Positions 1 through 9,272 of a stretch of DNA of 64,000 bases are shown here, in pieces. Source of the DNA: Acidobacteriota bacterium (GTDB lineage: Bacteria > Acidobacteriota > Blastocatellia > Pyrinomonadales > Pyrinomonadaceae). The notes under the pieces are model-generated. The model worked only from the letters and a program-made list of their open reading frames with translations. It was not told the origin of the DNA and made no database searches. Position numbers and translations under genes: made by a program. Position 1 is the stretch's first letter, and the number at the start of each line of letters is the position of its first letter. The stretch lies in assembly GCA_019239425.1 (NCBI GenBank), contig JAFAZX010000081.1:38721-102720 (forward strand), written 5' to 3'.

Positions 1-978
1 GACGTACAGAAGCGCGACGCGCAGCTCGAAGAGGTCGCGCGCCGCGCAGGCGTGCGCGCCGAGCGCGGGCGTCGCTTCGCGGAGCTGACGAGCTTGCGCG
101 TCGGCGGGGCGATTGACTGGCTCTTCGTGCCCGAGACGGAAGAGCAGGCCGCGGCCGTCGTCGGCGCGCTGGAAGAGACAGGGATTGCGTGGCGCGTCCT
201 CGGCGCGGGCAGCAACGTGCTCGCAGACGACCGCGAGCACCGCTACGTCGTCGTCTCGACGCGCGAGGTCAAAGGCAAGGCCGAGTTCGACGGCGAGCGC
301 GTCTCGGTCAGCGCGGGCTTCTCGCTCCCGCGCCTGTGTGTGGAGGCGGCGCGGCAGGGGCTTTCGGGGATTGAAGGCCTGGGCGGCATCCCCGGCACGG
401 TCGGCGGCGCGCTCTGGATGAACGCGGGCGCGTACGGCCACGAGATCGGTCAGGTCGTCGAGACGGTGCGCGTCGCGCGCGAAGGGAAGATCGTCGAGGT
501 GCCGGGCGGCGAAGTGAAGTGGGACTACCGCCACACTTCATTCAAGGAGGGCGAGCTGCTCCTGGGCTGCACGCTCAGGCTCAAACGCGACGACCCCGAG
601 AAGATTAAGGGGCGGATGGAGGAGGCGAAGCAGAAGCGCTTCGCCACGCAGCCGCACGGCGCTCGCTCGGCCGGCTGCTTCTTCAAGAACCCGCCGGGCT
701 CGGGCCTGAGCACGGGGAAGATGATCGACGAGATGGGCATGAAGGGCGAAAAGCGCGGCGGCGCCGTCGTCTCGCCCGTCCACGCCAACTTCATCGTCAC
801 CGAGGGCGAGGACGCCCGCGCGTCGGACGCCTACGCCCTCGCCGAAGAGATACGCGAGCGCTTCCGCCGCGAGCACGGGGTCGAGCTGGAGTACGAGGTC
901 GAGCTGTGGGGGGCCGACGGGGAGTTCAAGGATGAAGGCGGAAGGACGAAGGATGAAGGGGACACGGATGAAAAATAG
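1..978 (+). CDS. murB: UDP-N-acetylmuramate dehydrogenase MurB (5' end outside window)
   Basis: Reduces UDP-GlcNAc-enolpyruvate to UDP-MurNAc with NADPH and FAD, a cytoplasmic step of peptidoglycan synthesis. Seen: the FAD-binding stretch GAGSNVLADD, the GGIPGTVGGAL loop, and SAGCFFKNP, which holds the catalytic serine, followed by the conserved C-terminal domain ending near YEVELWG. The ORF track starts at a GTG at 52, but the frame is open to base 1 and reads like coding sequence, so the true start probably lies upstream. The last ~20 residues (FKDEGGRTKDEGDTDEK) are not MurB-like. They are encoded by the left arm and spacer of an intergenic heptamer repeat that has become the end of the gene. 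It sits immediately upstream of ftsQ, as in many dcw clusters. Confidence 0.95.
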   Translation, partial: DVQKRDAQLEEVARRAGVRAERGRRFAELTSLRVGGAIDWLFVPETEEQAAAVVGALEETGIAWRVLGAGSNVLADDREHRYVVVSTREVKGKAEFDGERVSVSAGFSLPRLCVEAARQGLSGIEGLGGIPGTVGGALWMNAGAYGHEIGQVVETVRVAREGKIVEVPGGEVKWDYRHTSFKEGELLLGCTLRLKRDDPEKIKGRMEEAKQKRFATQPHGARSAGCFFKNPPGSGLSTGKMIDEMGMKGEKRGGAVVSPVHANFIVTEGEDARASDAYALAEEIRERFRREHGVELEYEVELWGADGEFKDEGGRTKDEGDTDEK

Positions 979-1030
979 CTCGACGCGCGAAAGCGAAGCT
1001 TTCATCCTTCGTCCTTCCGCCTTCATCCTT
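928..1030. repeat. Heptamer palindrome, AAGGATG family (murB-ftsQ)
   Basis: Perfect 30-nt inverted arms (928-957 and 1001-1030) separated by 43 nt. Each arm is four 7-bp units of the form AAGGNNG (ATG, CGG, ACG, ATG variants), and the variant units are mirrored exactly in the other arm. The left arm lies inside the murB reading frame. Confidence 0.95.
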
Positions 1031-1044
1031 TCAGAGGAGAAGCA

Positions 1045-2133
1045 GTGAGAGAGCAGGTCATCACACCGCGCGCGGGGCGCGCCGGGGCGAAGGGACGCGG
1101 CGTCTCGGTGCAGCGGCCGACGGCGCGCAAGTCGCGCCCCGCGGCGAAGGACTCGGGGCAGAAGAGCTTCGAGTGGAAGTCCGCGCTCCCGTACGTGCCC
1201 GCCCTGCTCAAGGCCGTGCTCGCCGTCGCGCTCGTCCTCGTCCTGTACGCCGGCTACCGCAACGCCGTCGCGGCCTCCTTCTTCAAGGTGCGTTCGGTGG
1301 ACGTGTCCGGCACCTCGAAAGCCTCGCGCGAAGAGATACGCGCGGCCGTCATCCGCCTTTCGGGCGCGGGCGTCTGGCAGGCAGACCTCGAAATCATCGC
1401 GAAGGAGTTGAAGGGACTGCCGTGGGTGCGCGACGCCGTCGTGACGCGCGTGCTGCCGTCGGGCCTGCGCGTGCGCGTCACCGAGCGCCAGCCGCGCGTC
1501 ATCGCGCTCAACGGCGAAGGGCACCTGGTCTGGGTTGACGACGACGCGGTGCAGCTCGGCGCGGCCACCCCGGGCGACGAAGACTTCTTCGTCCGCGGGC
1601 TCGAAGAGGGGGCGGGCGAGCAGGCGCGGCGCGACAACCAGGCGCGGGTCGAGGCGGCGCTGGCCCTCAAGGCCGACTGGGACAAGTCAGGGCTCTCGAA
1701 GCGCGTGAGCGAGATCGACCTCGGCAACCTCGAAGACGTGCGCGTGCACCTCGCGGGCGACGACGCGGGCGTGCAGGTCGTGCTCGGCGGTCAGGACTAC
1801 GTCAAGCGCTTCCGCAACGCGGTCGCGACGCTCGACGAGAAGGGGCGCGTGCAGAACGGCCGCTGCGTCTCCTACATCAACATGACGACGGGGCGCAGCG
1901 CCATCTTCGGCTTCAAGCCGTGCGCCGCCAACGCGATTCCCGAAGCCGCCGACATCCCGCAGGAGGAGGCGGGCCAGGGCGCGACGCCCGCGCACGCGGC
2001 TTCGACGCGGAGCCAGGGCAGCGCGCCCGCGCGCACGCAGCCGCCGAAGGCGGGCGCGAAGAGGCAGGACGCGGCCCGCCCCTCTTCGGCGGCCGTCAGG
2101 CCGAGGCGCGCCGAGGCGAGCCAGGAGCATTGA
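1045..2133 (+). CDS. ftsQ: Cell division protein FtsQ/DivIB
   Basis: Bitopic membrane protein linking early and late divisome components. A GTG start at 1045 follows a good ribosome site (GAGGAGA). Seen: a basic cytoplasmic N-terminus of ~50 residues, one transmembrane helix (ALLKAVLAVALVLVLYAGY), then a POTRA domain starting FFKVRSVDVSGTSKASREEI and an FtsQ-type domain (WVRDAVVTRVLPSGLRVRV, ERQP). The C-terminal ~70 residues are Ala/Pro/Arg-rich and probably disordered. It lies between murB and ftsA, the usual position. Identification rests on the POTRA-FtsQ motifs together with the order. Confidence 0.93.
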   Translation: MREQVITPRAGRAGAKGRGVSVQRPTARKSRPAAKDSGQKSFEWKSALPYVPALLKAVLAVALVLVLYAGYRNAVAASFFKVRSVDVSGTSKASREEIRAAVIRLSGAGVWQADLEIIAKELKGLPWVRDAVVTRVLPSGLRVRVTERQPRVIALNGEGHLVWVDDDAVQLGAATPGDEDFFVRGLEEGAGEQARRDNQARVEAALALKADWDKSGLSKRVSEIDLGNLEDVRVHLAGDDAGVQVVLGGQDYVKRFRNAVATLDEKGRVQNGRCVSYINMTTGRSAIFGFKPCAANAIPEAADIPQEEAGQGATPAHAASTRSQGSAPARTQPPKAGAKRQDAARPSSAAVRPRRAEASQEH

Positions 2134-2216
2134 AGCGTTAGCGACGAGAGAGTCTCGAGTTGAATTTCGCGCCGGACTAACGAAAACCCCCAGGTCTGCG
2201 AAGGAGCGAAACCCGG

Positions 2217-3551
2217 ATGGCTAAGCACCTGACTCACACGGTCGGACTCGACGTCGGCACCAGCCGCGTGACCTGCATCATCGGCGAACCCGGCGACGGC
2301 GGCCTCCTCGAAATCGTCGGCATCGGCGAGTCGGAGGCGCGCGGCCTGCGCAAGGGCGTCGTCGTCGACCCCGAGGCCGCCGTCGAGTCGATCACGCGCG
2401 CCGTCGAGGAGGCCGAGCGCATGAGCGGGCTCGAAGCCGAGGAGGTCGCCATCAACCTCTCCGGCTCGCACATCATGAGCTTCAACGGGCAGGCCATCGT
2501 CGCCGTCTCGGGGCGCGAGCGCGACCCGGTCTACGAGTCGGGCCACGGGCGTCGCAACGCGCACGCCCCCGTCATCGTCGCGGGCCGCGACCGCGAAATC
2601 ACGCAGGACGACGTGCGCCGCGCGATTGAGTCGGCTTCCGCGATTCAACTCCCGGCGGGCCGAGAGATTGTCGACCGTCTGCCCCAGGAGTTCATCGTCG
2701 ACGACCAGGACGGCATCAACGACCCCGTCGGCATGATCGGGGCGCGCCTGGCCGTCAAAGTCCACATCGTGACGAGCCCCGTCACCGCGCGCCAGAACGT
2801 CATCAACTCGGTCAACCGCGCCGGCCTCGTCGTCGGCGAGATGGTGCTCGAACAACTCGCAGCGGCCGAGGCCACCTTGACCGACGACGACAAGGAGTTC
2901 GGCGCGGCGCTCGTGGACATCGGCGCCGAGACGACCGGGCTCATCATCTACCAGCGCGGCGCCGTGCAGCACACGGCGGTCTTCGCGCTCGGCGGCTCGC
3001 ACTTCACGAACGACATTGCGTTCGGCTTGCGCACGCCGATTCCCGAGGCCGAGAAGATTAAGCGCAACGTCGGCTGCGCGTCGGCGCTGAGTCTGTCGGA
3101 GTCGGAGCGCGGCGAGCTGGTGGACGTGCCCTCGGTCGGCGGCCGGCCGCCGCGCCAACTGTCGAGACAAATCTTGTGCGACATTCTTCAGCCGCGGGCC
3201 GAAGAGGTCTTGTCGCACGTCGCCGACGAGATACGCGAGGCCGGCTGGGAGGGGCAGCTTTCGAGCGGCGTCGTCCTGTCGGGCGGCGGCTCGCTCCTGA
3301 ACGGCATGGTCGAGATCGCCGAGCAGGTCTTCGACGCGCCCGTCCGTTTAGGCTACCCCGAGCGCGACCGCTTCGGCGGACTCGTCGAGGACATCCAGAG
3401 TCCCGCGTGGGCGGCCGCGTCGGGCCTCTGTTTAATTCGCCAGCGGGCGAAATCCGCGGAAATGCGGGCGTCTCTCGCGCGGGCGCAGGCGAGCGGGGGC
3501 TTAGGCGCGCTCGTCTCAAAATTTCGTAACCGTTTTGGTGGTATTTTCTGA
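2217..3551 (+). CDS. ftsA: Cell division protein FtsA
   Basis: Actin-like ATPase that tethers FtsZ filaments to the inner membrane and recruits the divisome. The ATG at 2217 follows AAGGAG. Seen: the phosphate-1 motif [15 protein letters not shown] at the N-terminus, the 1C (SHS2) domain, phosphate-2 ([13 protein letters not shown]) and an adenosine motif ([12 protein letters not shown]). The C-terminus is an amphipathic helix ([13 protein letters not shown]) of the membrane-targeting type. The 444-aa length is slightly above the E. coli protein. It precedes ftsZ by 135 nt. Confidence 0.97.
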   Translation: MAKHLTHTVGLDVGTSRVTCIIGEPGDGGLLEIVGIGESEARGLRKGVVVDPEAAVESITRAVEEAERMSGLEAEEVAINLSGSHIMSFNGQAIVAVSGRERDPVYESGHGRRNAHAPVIVAGRDREITQDDVRRAIESASAIQLPAGREIVDRLPQEFIVDDQDGINDPVGMIGARLAVKVHIVTSPVTARQNVINSVNRAGLVVGEMVLEQLAAAEATLTDDDKEFGAALVDIGAETTGLIIYQRGAVQHTAVFALGGSHFTNDIAFGLRTPIPEAEKIKRNVGCASALSLSESERGELVDVPSVGGRPPRQLSRQILCDILQPRAEEVLSHVADEIREAGWEGQLSSGVVLSGGGSLLNGMVEIAEQVFDAPVRLGYPERDRFGGLVEDIQSPAWAAASGLCLIRQRAKSAEMRASLARAQASGGLGALVSKFRNRFGGIF

Positions 3552-3686
3552 GTAGATGTTGTATGCTGCCGCGCCAGCCGGCACAAGATGTAGCCCTCAA
3601 TATTTTGTTGTCGGCGGCGCGCACAGCCCAAGATAACCGCACGACACCTTACGGGGCGGTCTGAGGCTTCGGAAGGAGAGAGGAAA

Positions 3687-4841
<1,155 letters not shown>

Positions 4842-4845
4842 AGGA

Positions 4846-4998
4846 CAGTAGGCAGTAGGCAGATGGCAGTCGGCAGTCGGCTTAAAGACAAAGTGGCTTG
4901 AAGGATTCGGAGGCGGCGAGTTAAGGCTCGCCGCCTCAAAAATTTTTCGGAGCGTTTCTGTCTTCAACTGCCTACTGCCGTCTGCCTACTGCCTACTG
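4846..4998. repeat. Heptamer palindrome, CAGTAGG family (ftsZ-hfq)
   Basis: 32-nt arms at 4846-4877 and 4967-4998 pair at 30 of 32 positions. The units are CAGTAGG with CAGATGG/CAGACGG and CAGTCGG variants. The 89-nt spacer contains a separate GC-rich hairpin (4910-4937). Confidence 0.93.
4910..4947 (+). terminator. Hairpin terminator after ftsZ, nested in heptamer palindrome
   Basis: Perfect 11-bp stem GAGGCGGCGAG/CTCGCCGCCTC with a 6-nt loop, followed by AAAAATTTTT. It is a plausible Rho-independent terminator for the division cluster and sits inside the larger CAGTAGG palindrome. Confidence 0.7.
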
Positions 4999-5248
4999 CT
5001 CTCCCAGCCTTGAACTTTACTTAATCGTCGTGTATTGTGTCGCGCAAACCCTGACAGGATTGAAATCAACCACGGGTAAAGACCGTTTCTCGTCTGTCTA
5101 CTTCAGACCGCAGAATGTGTGGGGATGCCGACCGGGCAGACAGTGCCCGCCGTGTCTCGCCTTCTATTCAATCCTGTCGCCGCGTACACGGCGCGGGCGG
5201 CCCCGTTTCATGCAAGTTATCTGGCACTGTTGGAGGTGAGGAGACAAA
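4999..5248 (+). other. Non-coding leader region upstream of hfq
   Basis: The gap between ftsZ and hfq is 407 nt. The first part holds the CAGTAGG palindrome and terminator; the remaining ~250 nt hold a sigma70-like promoter (5010-5038) and about 200 nt of leader ending in a strong ribosome site (GGAGGTGAGGAG). The two small ORFs here (5030-5239, 5119-5319) have no recognisable features and are not called. Confidence 0.6.
5010..5038 (+). promoter_or_regulatory. Sigma70-like promoter upstream of hfq
   Basis: TTGAAC, 17-nt spacer, TATTGT. It lies immediately after the ftsZ terminator region and would give hfq its own transcript with a ~205-nt leader. Confidence 0.5.
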
Positions 5249-5734
5249 GTGAACCGCAAACTGATTCGCACGACACTGGCCGAGGTCAAGGGTCGCGAGA
5301 CGGCGCCGCAGGCGCGTGAGAATTCGGAGAGGTCGGAGAGGCCAGAGAGGTCGGAGAGGCCGGCGCCGCCGCCGCGCGCGCCGCAGCACCGCCCTTCGGG
5401 CGGCGGGGCCGCCCCGCGCGAGGCGCGTGAGTCCTCCCCGGCCCGCGACCGCGACTCCTCTTCGGCCGCCGCCCTCGGGCGCAAGAAGATTCCGCCCGCC
5501 GAGACGAGCGCCGAAATCTTCTACTACAAGAAGCAGATGGATCAGCACACGCCGATGATCATCGTGCTGACCGACGGCGAGGAGGTCGAGGGCACCATCG
5601 AGTGGTACGACCGCACCGCGCTCAAGATCAACCGCAAGGGCGCGCCCAACATCATGCTGCTCAAGCACAACATCAAGTACATGTTCAAGGCCGAAGACCG
5701 CGACGGCGGCGGCAGCGAAGAGACCGGCGACTGA
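5249..5734 (+). CDS. hfq: Hfq-like RNA chaperone with disordered N-terminal extension
   Basis: Sm-fold RNA chaperone that pairs small RNAs with mRNAs. The Sm core spans residues ~88-150: [20 protein letters not shown], then [19 protein letters not shown] (Sm1) and [15 protein letters not shown] (Sm2, with KHNI in place of the usual YKHAI). The GTG start at 5249 follows GGAGGTGAGGAG. Unusually, ~85 residues rich in Ser, Glu, Arg and Pro precede the core, including a short [10 protein letters not shown] repeat encoded by a 9-bp period. Hfq is normally ~80-100 aa with any tail at the C-terminus. The symbol is by family resemblance. Confidence 0.85.
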   Translation: MNRKLIRTTLAEVKGRETAPQARENSERSERPERSERPAPPPRAPQHRPSGGGAAPREARESSPARDRDSSSAAALGRKKIPPAETSAEIFYYKKQMDQHTPMIIVLTDGEEVEGTIEWYDRTALKINRKGAPNIMLLKHNIKYMFKAEDRDGGGSEETGD

Positions 5735-5838
5735 ACTGAAGTGGACGACGCCGGGGGAGAGAGGCCCTCGCGGGGGCGGCCCCGGCGGCCGTCCGCGCTT
5801 CCCCCCGACACCCTCACCCGAGGCACCGGCTCCGAGAG

Positions 5839-6903
5839 ATGAAAGACTCTTCATCCAACCCCGCCGCGGCGGGGCGCACGGGCGCGCGCGCCCCGCGCAT
5901 CGGCATCACGATGGGCGACCCCGCAGGCATCGGCCCCGAGGTCGTCCTCAAGGCCGTGGCCGAGCCCGAGGTGCTCGCGGCCTGCGTGCCCGTCATCGTC
6001 GGCGACGCGCGGCACCTCGCGCACGCCGCGCGCACGCTCGACCTCCGGTGCGGCTACGACATCGTGCGCCGCGGAGAAGCCTTCCCCGAAGAGACGAACG
6101 GCCCCGTCATCTACCACCTCGACAACATCCGGGGGACGGTCGCGCCGGGCGTCGAGTCGGGCGACGCGGGCCGCGCCGCGGCCGAGTACATCGAGGCGGC
6201 GGTCGAGCTGTGCGGCGCGGGCGCCGTCGACGCCATTGCCACCGCGCCCATCAACAAGCGCGCGCTCTTCCTGGGCGGCTACAGCTTCCCGGGCCACACG
6301 GAGTTCCTCGCGCACCTGACGGGGAGCGCGGAGTCCGCGATGGCCTTCGTCGCCTCGAACCTGCGCATCGTCCTCATCTCCACGCACGTCCCCCTGGCCG
6401 AGGCCATCCGCCTCGTCGAGAAGGAGCGCATCACGCGCGTCACGCGGCTCGCCAACCGCGAGCTGAAGCGCTGGGGCATCGAGCGCCCGCGCATCGCCGT
6501 CGCGGCCCTGAACCCGCACGGCGCGGAGGGCGGGCTGTTCGGCGTCGAGGAGGCGGCCGAGATCATGCCGGCCGTCCAAGCTTGCCGCGAGGAGGGCTTG
6601 GAGGTCTCGGGGCCGCATTCGGCCGACACGGTCTTCCTGCGCGCCTCGCGCGGCGAGTTCGACGCCGTGATTTCGTGTTACCATGACCAGGCGATGATCC
6701 CCGTGAAGTGCCTCTCGTTCGGCGAGGCGGTCAACGTCACGCTGGGTCTGCCGTTCATCCGCACCTCCGTCGACCACGGCACGGCCTTCGACATCGCGGG
6801 CCGCGGCGTCGCGGAGCATTCGAGTATGGTCGCCGCCATCACCCTGGCCGCGCGCCTCGCGCGCGCCGACGAGAGCGGCAGGGCAGTTGAAGTGGAAGGA
6901 TGA
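5839..6903 (+). CDS. pdxA: 4-hydroxythreonine-4-phosphate dehydrogenase PdxA
   Basis: NAD-dependent oxidation and decarboxylation step of the DXP-dependent pyridoxal phosphate pathway. Seen: GITMGDPAGIGPEVVLKA near residue 22, the metal-ligand region FPGHTEFLAHLTG, AALNPHGAEGG, and CYHDQAMIPVK near residue 279. At 354 aa it is slightly longer than the ~330-aa norm, with extra residues at both ends. Its stop codon (6901-6903) falls inside the next heptamer repeat, and the last residues (EVEG) are partly repeat-encoded. Confidence 0.96.
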   Translation: MKDSSSNPAAAGRTGARAPRIGITMGDPAGIGPEVVLKAVAEPEVLAACVPVIVGDARHLAHAARTLDLRCGYDIVRRGEAFPEETNGPVIYHLDNIRGTVAPGVESGDAGRAAAEYIEAAVELCGAGAVDAIATAPINKRALFLGGYSFPGHTEFLAHLTGSAESAMAFVASNLRIVLISTHVPLAEAIRLVEKERITRVTRLANRELKRWGIERPRIAVAALNPHGAEGGLFGVEEAAEIMPAVQACREEGLEVSGPHSADTVFLRASRGEFDAVISCYHDQAMIPVKCLSFGEAVNVTLGLPFIRTSVDHGTAFDIAGRGVAEHSSMVAAITLAARLARADESGRAVEVEG

Positions 6904-6974
6904 AGGCGGAAGGATGAAGGATGAAGTAACCGCTGTCTTCCCTTCATCCTTCATCCTTCCGCCTTCATCCTTCC
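6894..6974. repeat. Heptamer palindrome, AAGGATG family (pdxA-response regulator)
   Basis: Perfect 33-nt arms (6894-6926, 6942-6974) with a 15-nt loop. The units are AAGGATG with one AAGGCGG, mirrored exactly. The left arm carries the pdxA stop codon. Confidence 0.96.
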
Positions 6975-6998
6975 AAATACCCGGAGGTTTTCAAGCAC

Positions 6999-7406
6999 GT
7001 GTCAGCAGAGAGTGAGGCCTCACGGCGCATCCTCGTGGCCGACGACGACCCGGCGATTTTGCGCCTGGTGACGGCCATCGTCGAGAAGGAGGGCTACACG
7101 GTGGTGCCCGCGCGCGACGGCCGCGAGGCGTACCAACTCCTCCAGAAGGGCGGCGACTTCGACGCCTGCATCTTCGACGTGGTGATGCCGCACATCCAGG
7201 GGCCGGAACTCGTCCGCTACATGAAGACCGAGCGGAAGCTGATGAAGATTCCGGTGATGATGATGACGGCCGAGCAGAACCCGAAACTCTCCTCCGACAG
7301 CTTCTCCGCCGGGGCCGTCGTCTTCCTCCCCAAGCCCTTCACGACCTCTCAGCTCCAGACCATGCTGCGCATGCTGATCAACAAGTCGCGCGGCGAGCAG
7401 GGTTAA
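6999..7406 (+). CDS. Single-domain response regulator
   Basis: Stand-alone receiver (CheY-like) protein of 135 aa with no output domain. Seen: the acidic pair in VADDDPAIL, the phospho-acceptor Asp in CIFDVVMPH (~residue 60), the switch Thr in MMMTAEQ, and the conserved Lys in LPKPF (~112). The GTG start at 6999 is preceded by GGAGG. No kinase is adjacent, so the signalling partner is unknown. It may act by protein contact, as CheY or Spo0F do. Confidence 0.9.
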   Translation: MSAESEASRRILVADDDPAILRLVTAIVEKEGYTVVPARDGREAYQLLQKGGDFDACIFDVVMPHIQGPELVRYMKTERKLMKIPVMMMTAEQNPKLSSDSFSAGAVVFLPKPFTTSQLQTMLRMLINKSRGEQG

Positions 7407-7448
7407 ACCCGCGGCCGGACATCCAGGGGGAAGGACGAGGAGAATTTT

Positions 7449-8129
7449 ATGAACCGACCGAATCCTTCGCACGCGACGCGCGCCGCGCTCTGCGGCGCCG
7501 CGCTCCTCATGCTCGCGGCCCTCTGCGCGGCGGGCGCGGGCGCGCAGTCGGGCCGCAAGGCGCAGAAGCCGCTCGGGCTGCCCACCGAGAAGCCGACGCC
7601 GGCCGACCCCGCGGACAAGCCCGCCGCGCCGAAGAACGTCGAGCCGACGGTCACCTTCCTCGTCCTGAAGGACGACACGCTCTCGGTCAGCTACGACTCT
7701 CTGGCGCGCGACGACGTGGCCGCGGCCTTCGTCGAGAGGCTGCGGCGGGTCGGCCGCGACGTGGAGGTGAAGGACGGCGGCAAGGGGCGGCGGCAGGAGG
7801 CGCGCGAGCAAGCGAAGAAGCAGGAGAAGGCCTTCGTCGTCTTCTTCCAGATGGAGGAGACCGGCATCGGCTCAAGCTCCCAGACCGACCTGCGCGGGAT
7901 GGTGATGCGGACTTACGTCTACACGCCGAAGACGGGCGACCTCAAGTTCTCAGACACGATCTTCCAGCGGCCTTACTATGACTCGGCGCGCGTCGGCGGC
8001 GTGCGCGTGCCCGTCCCGACGCGGCGCATCGAGCGCTACCCCTCGCAGTACCAGCTCCAGCAGGCCGCGCGCGACGCCGCCGACCGCCTCCTCTCGCGCT
8101 TCAACATCACCCCGCCGCCGGAACAATGA
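7449..8129 (+). CDS. Secreted protein of unknown function
   Basis: 226 aa with a Sec signal peptide (basic start, then LCGAALLMLAALCAAGAGAQ, probable cleavage after AGA). The mature part starts with a Lys/Pro/Ala-rich linker, then a mixed alpha/beta region (VTFLVLKDDTLSVSYDSLARDDVAAAFVERL) and a C-terminal region rich in Tyr, Arg and Gln. No known family was recognised. The stop overlaps the ATG of the next ORF (ATGA). Confidence 0.75.
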   Translation: MNRPNPSHATRAALCGAALLMLAALCAAGAGAQSGRKAQKPLGLPTEKPTPADPADKPAAPKNVEPTVTFLVLKDDTLSVSYDSLARDDVAAAFVERLRRVGRDVEVKDGGKGRRQEAREQAKKQEKAFVVFFQMEETGIGSSSQTDLRGMVMRTYVYTPKTGDLKFSDTIFQRPYYDSARVGGVRVPVPTRRIERYPSQYQLQQAARDAADRLLSRFNITPPPEQ

Positions 8130-9217
8130 GAGTAGGCAGGAGGCAGATGGCAGCAGGCAGTAAGGAGGATGAGAGGCACGCCGTCTCTCATCCTCCTTTA
8201 TTGTCGAAGACGAAGGGCAGGGTGTTTCTCGTCTTCGCTTTCGCCCTCTGCCTTTTGTCCGTCGACGCGTCGGCGCAGAAGAAGCCGAAGCCGGCGCTGA
8301 AGGCTTCGGACGCGCGGCGGGCCGTCGCGGAGGCGCCGGGGTTCGCGCTGTCGAAGGGCGCGGTGAAGGTCAAGGAGGTGAGTCCGGCCGGCTCGACGCC
8401 CGTGACGGTCTCGGCCGTCGTGACCGAGGCGTTCCGGCTCGTGCGCGTCGAGGACGAGCGCGTCGAGCAGACGGGCGGCGTCTTCAGGGTCAAGCGCTGG
8501 CGCGCCGCCGAGTTCCGCACGGGCGACCGCGCTTGGGAGGAGTTCGAACTCTTCGCGGAGGCCGTCGGCCCGGAGCGGCTCGAAGCCGCGCGCGCGGCGC
8601 TCGAAGAGCTGGTCACGGAGTTCGAGGCGCGGCAGGCGAAGGTCGGGGCCGGCTGGGAGGTCACGGCGCGCACCGCGGAGGAGGAGGCCGTCAACGCCGG
8701 CAAGTCCGGCTCGAAGAAGCAGGAGAAGAAACGCGAGGAGGAGAAGCAGCCGGCGGCCGAGCCCCTGACGCGCGGGCCGCTCACCATCAAGCAGCTCTCC
8801 TTCATGGGCTCTTCGGCCGTGGCCGAGGTCGAAGTCGCGGGCGTCTTCACCCTGGCGAGGGACGCGCGCGGCCGCTGGCGCGCGACCGGCTTCGAAGTCG
8901 GCGGCGAGACGGTCGGCGACCCGGAGGCGCTCTGGCGCGCGGTCAACGAGCGCAAGGCGGCGCGCGCGCGCGCAGACCTCGCGGAGATCAGAGAGGCGCT
9001 CGACGCCTTCCGCCGCGAGCGCGGCTTCTACGTCGTCGGCGAGGACTCGGTCGTCCTCTTCGACCACCTCAGCCCGCGCTACGCCAGGCGCGTCATACGC
9101 CTCGACCCCTGGCACAACCCCTACCGCTACAACGGCACGCAAGCCTCTTACACACTCACCTCCGACGGCCCCGACGGCAAGCGCGACACCACCGACGACA
9201 TCGGAAGGCAAAAGTAA
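8126..9217 (+). CDS. Secreted protein with GspG-like C-terminal domain
   Basis: The last ~80 residues (LAEIREALDAFRRERGFYVV, then DPWHNPYRYNG and SDGPDGKRDTTDDI) match the C-terminal domain of type II secretion major pseudopilins (GspG). Here the domain follows ~270 residues of unrecognised secreted sequence and there is no pilin N-terminal helix, so this is not a pilin. The start is uncertain. ATG 8126 overlaps the previous stop but reads through a repeat array before the signal peptide (VFLVFAFALCLLSVDASA). A TTG at 8201 or GTG at 8222 would give a normal signal peptide. The stop codon is supplied by the following AGGCAAAA repeat. Confidence 0.75.
   Translation: MRVGRRQMAAGSKEDERHAVSHPPLLSKTKGRVFLVFAFALCLLSVDASAQKKPKPALKASDARRAVAEAPGFALSKGAVKVKEVSPAGSTPVTVSAVVTEAFRLVRVEDERVEQTGGVFRVKRWRAAEFRTGDRAWEEFELFAEAVGPERLEAARAALEELVTEFEARQAKVGAGWEVTARTAEEEAVNAGKSGSKKQEKKREEEKQPAAEPLTRGPLTIKQLSFMGSSAVAEVEVAGVFTLARDARGRWRATGFEVGGETVGDPEALWRAVNERKAARARADLAEIREALDAFRRERGFYVVGEDSVVLFDHLSPRYARRVIRLDPWHNPYRYNGTQASYTLTSDGPDGKRDTTDDIGRQK
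8130..8198. repeat. Half CAGTAGG array plus 14-bp hairpin
   Basis: A left-arm-like run (AGTAGGCAGGAGGCAGATGG and on) lacks a matching right arm. It is followed by a perfect 14-bp hairpin (AAGGAGGATGAGAG at 8162-8175, complement at 8185-8198). It looks like a decayed or rearranged heptamer palindrome between two coding regions. Confidence 0.7.
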
Positions 9218-9268
9218 AAAGGCAAAAGGCAAAAGTGAAGGCGGCTTGCCCGCTCTTACTTTTGCCTT
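9205..9268. repeat. Heptamer palindrome, AGGCAAA family (convergent genes)
   Basis: Perfect 13-nt arms (9205-9217, 9256-9268) with further GGCAAAA heptamers inside. It lies between convergent genes and supplies the stop codon of the left gene; the right gene's stop begins 5 nt beyond. Confidence 0.8.
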
Positions 9269-9272
9269 TCCT

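Noticed and set aside
5030-5319. Small ORFs in the hfq leader
   Set aside because: No ribosome sites or recognisable sequence; they overlap the promoter or the hfq start.
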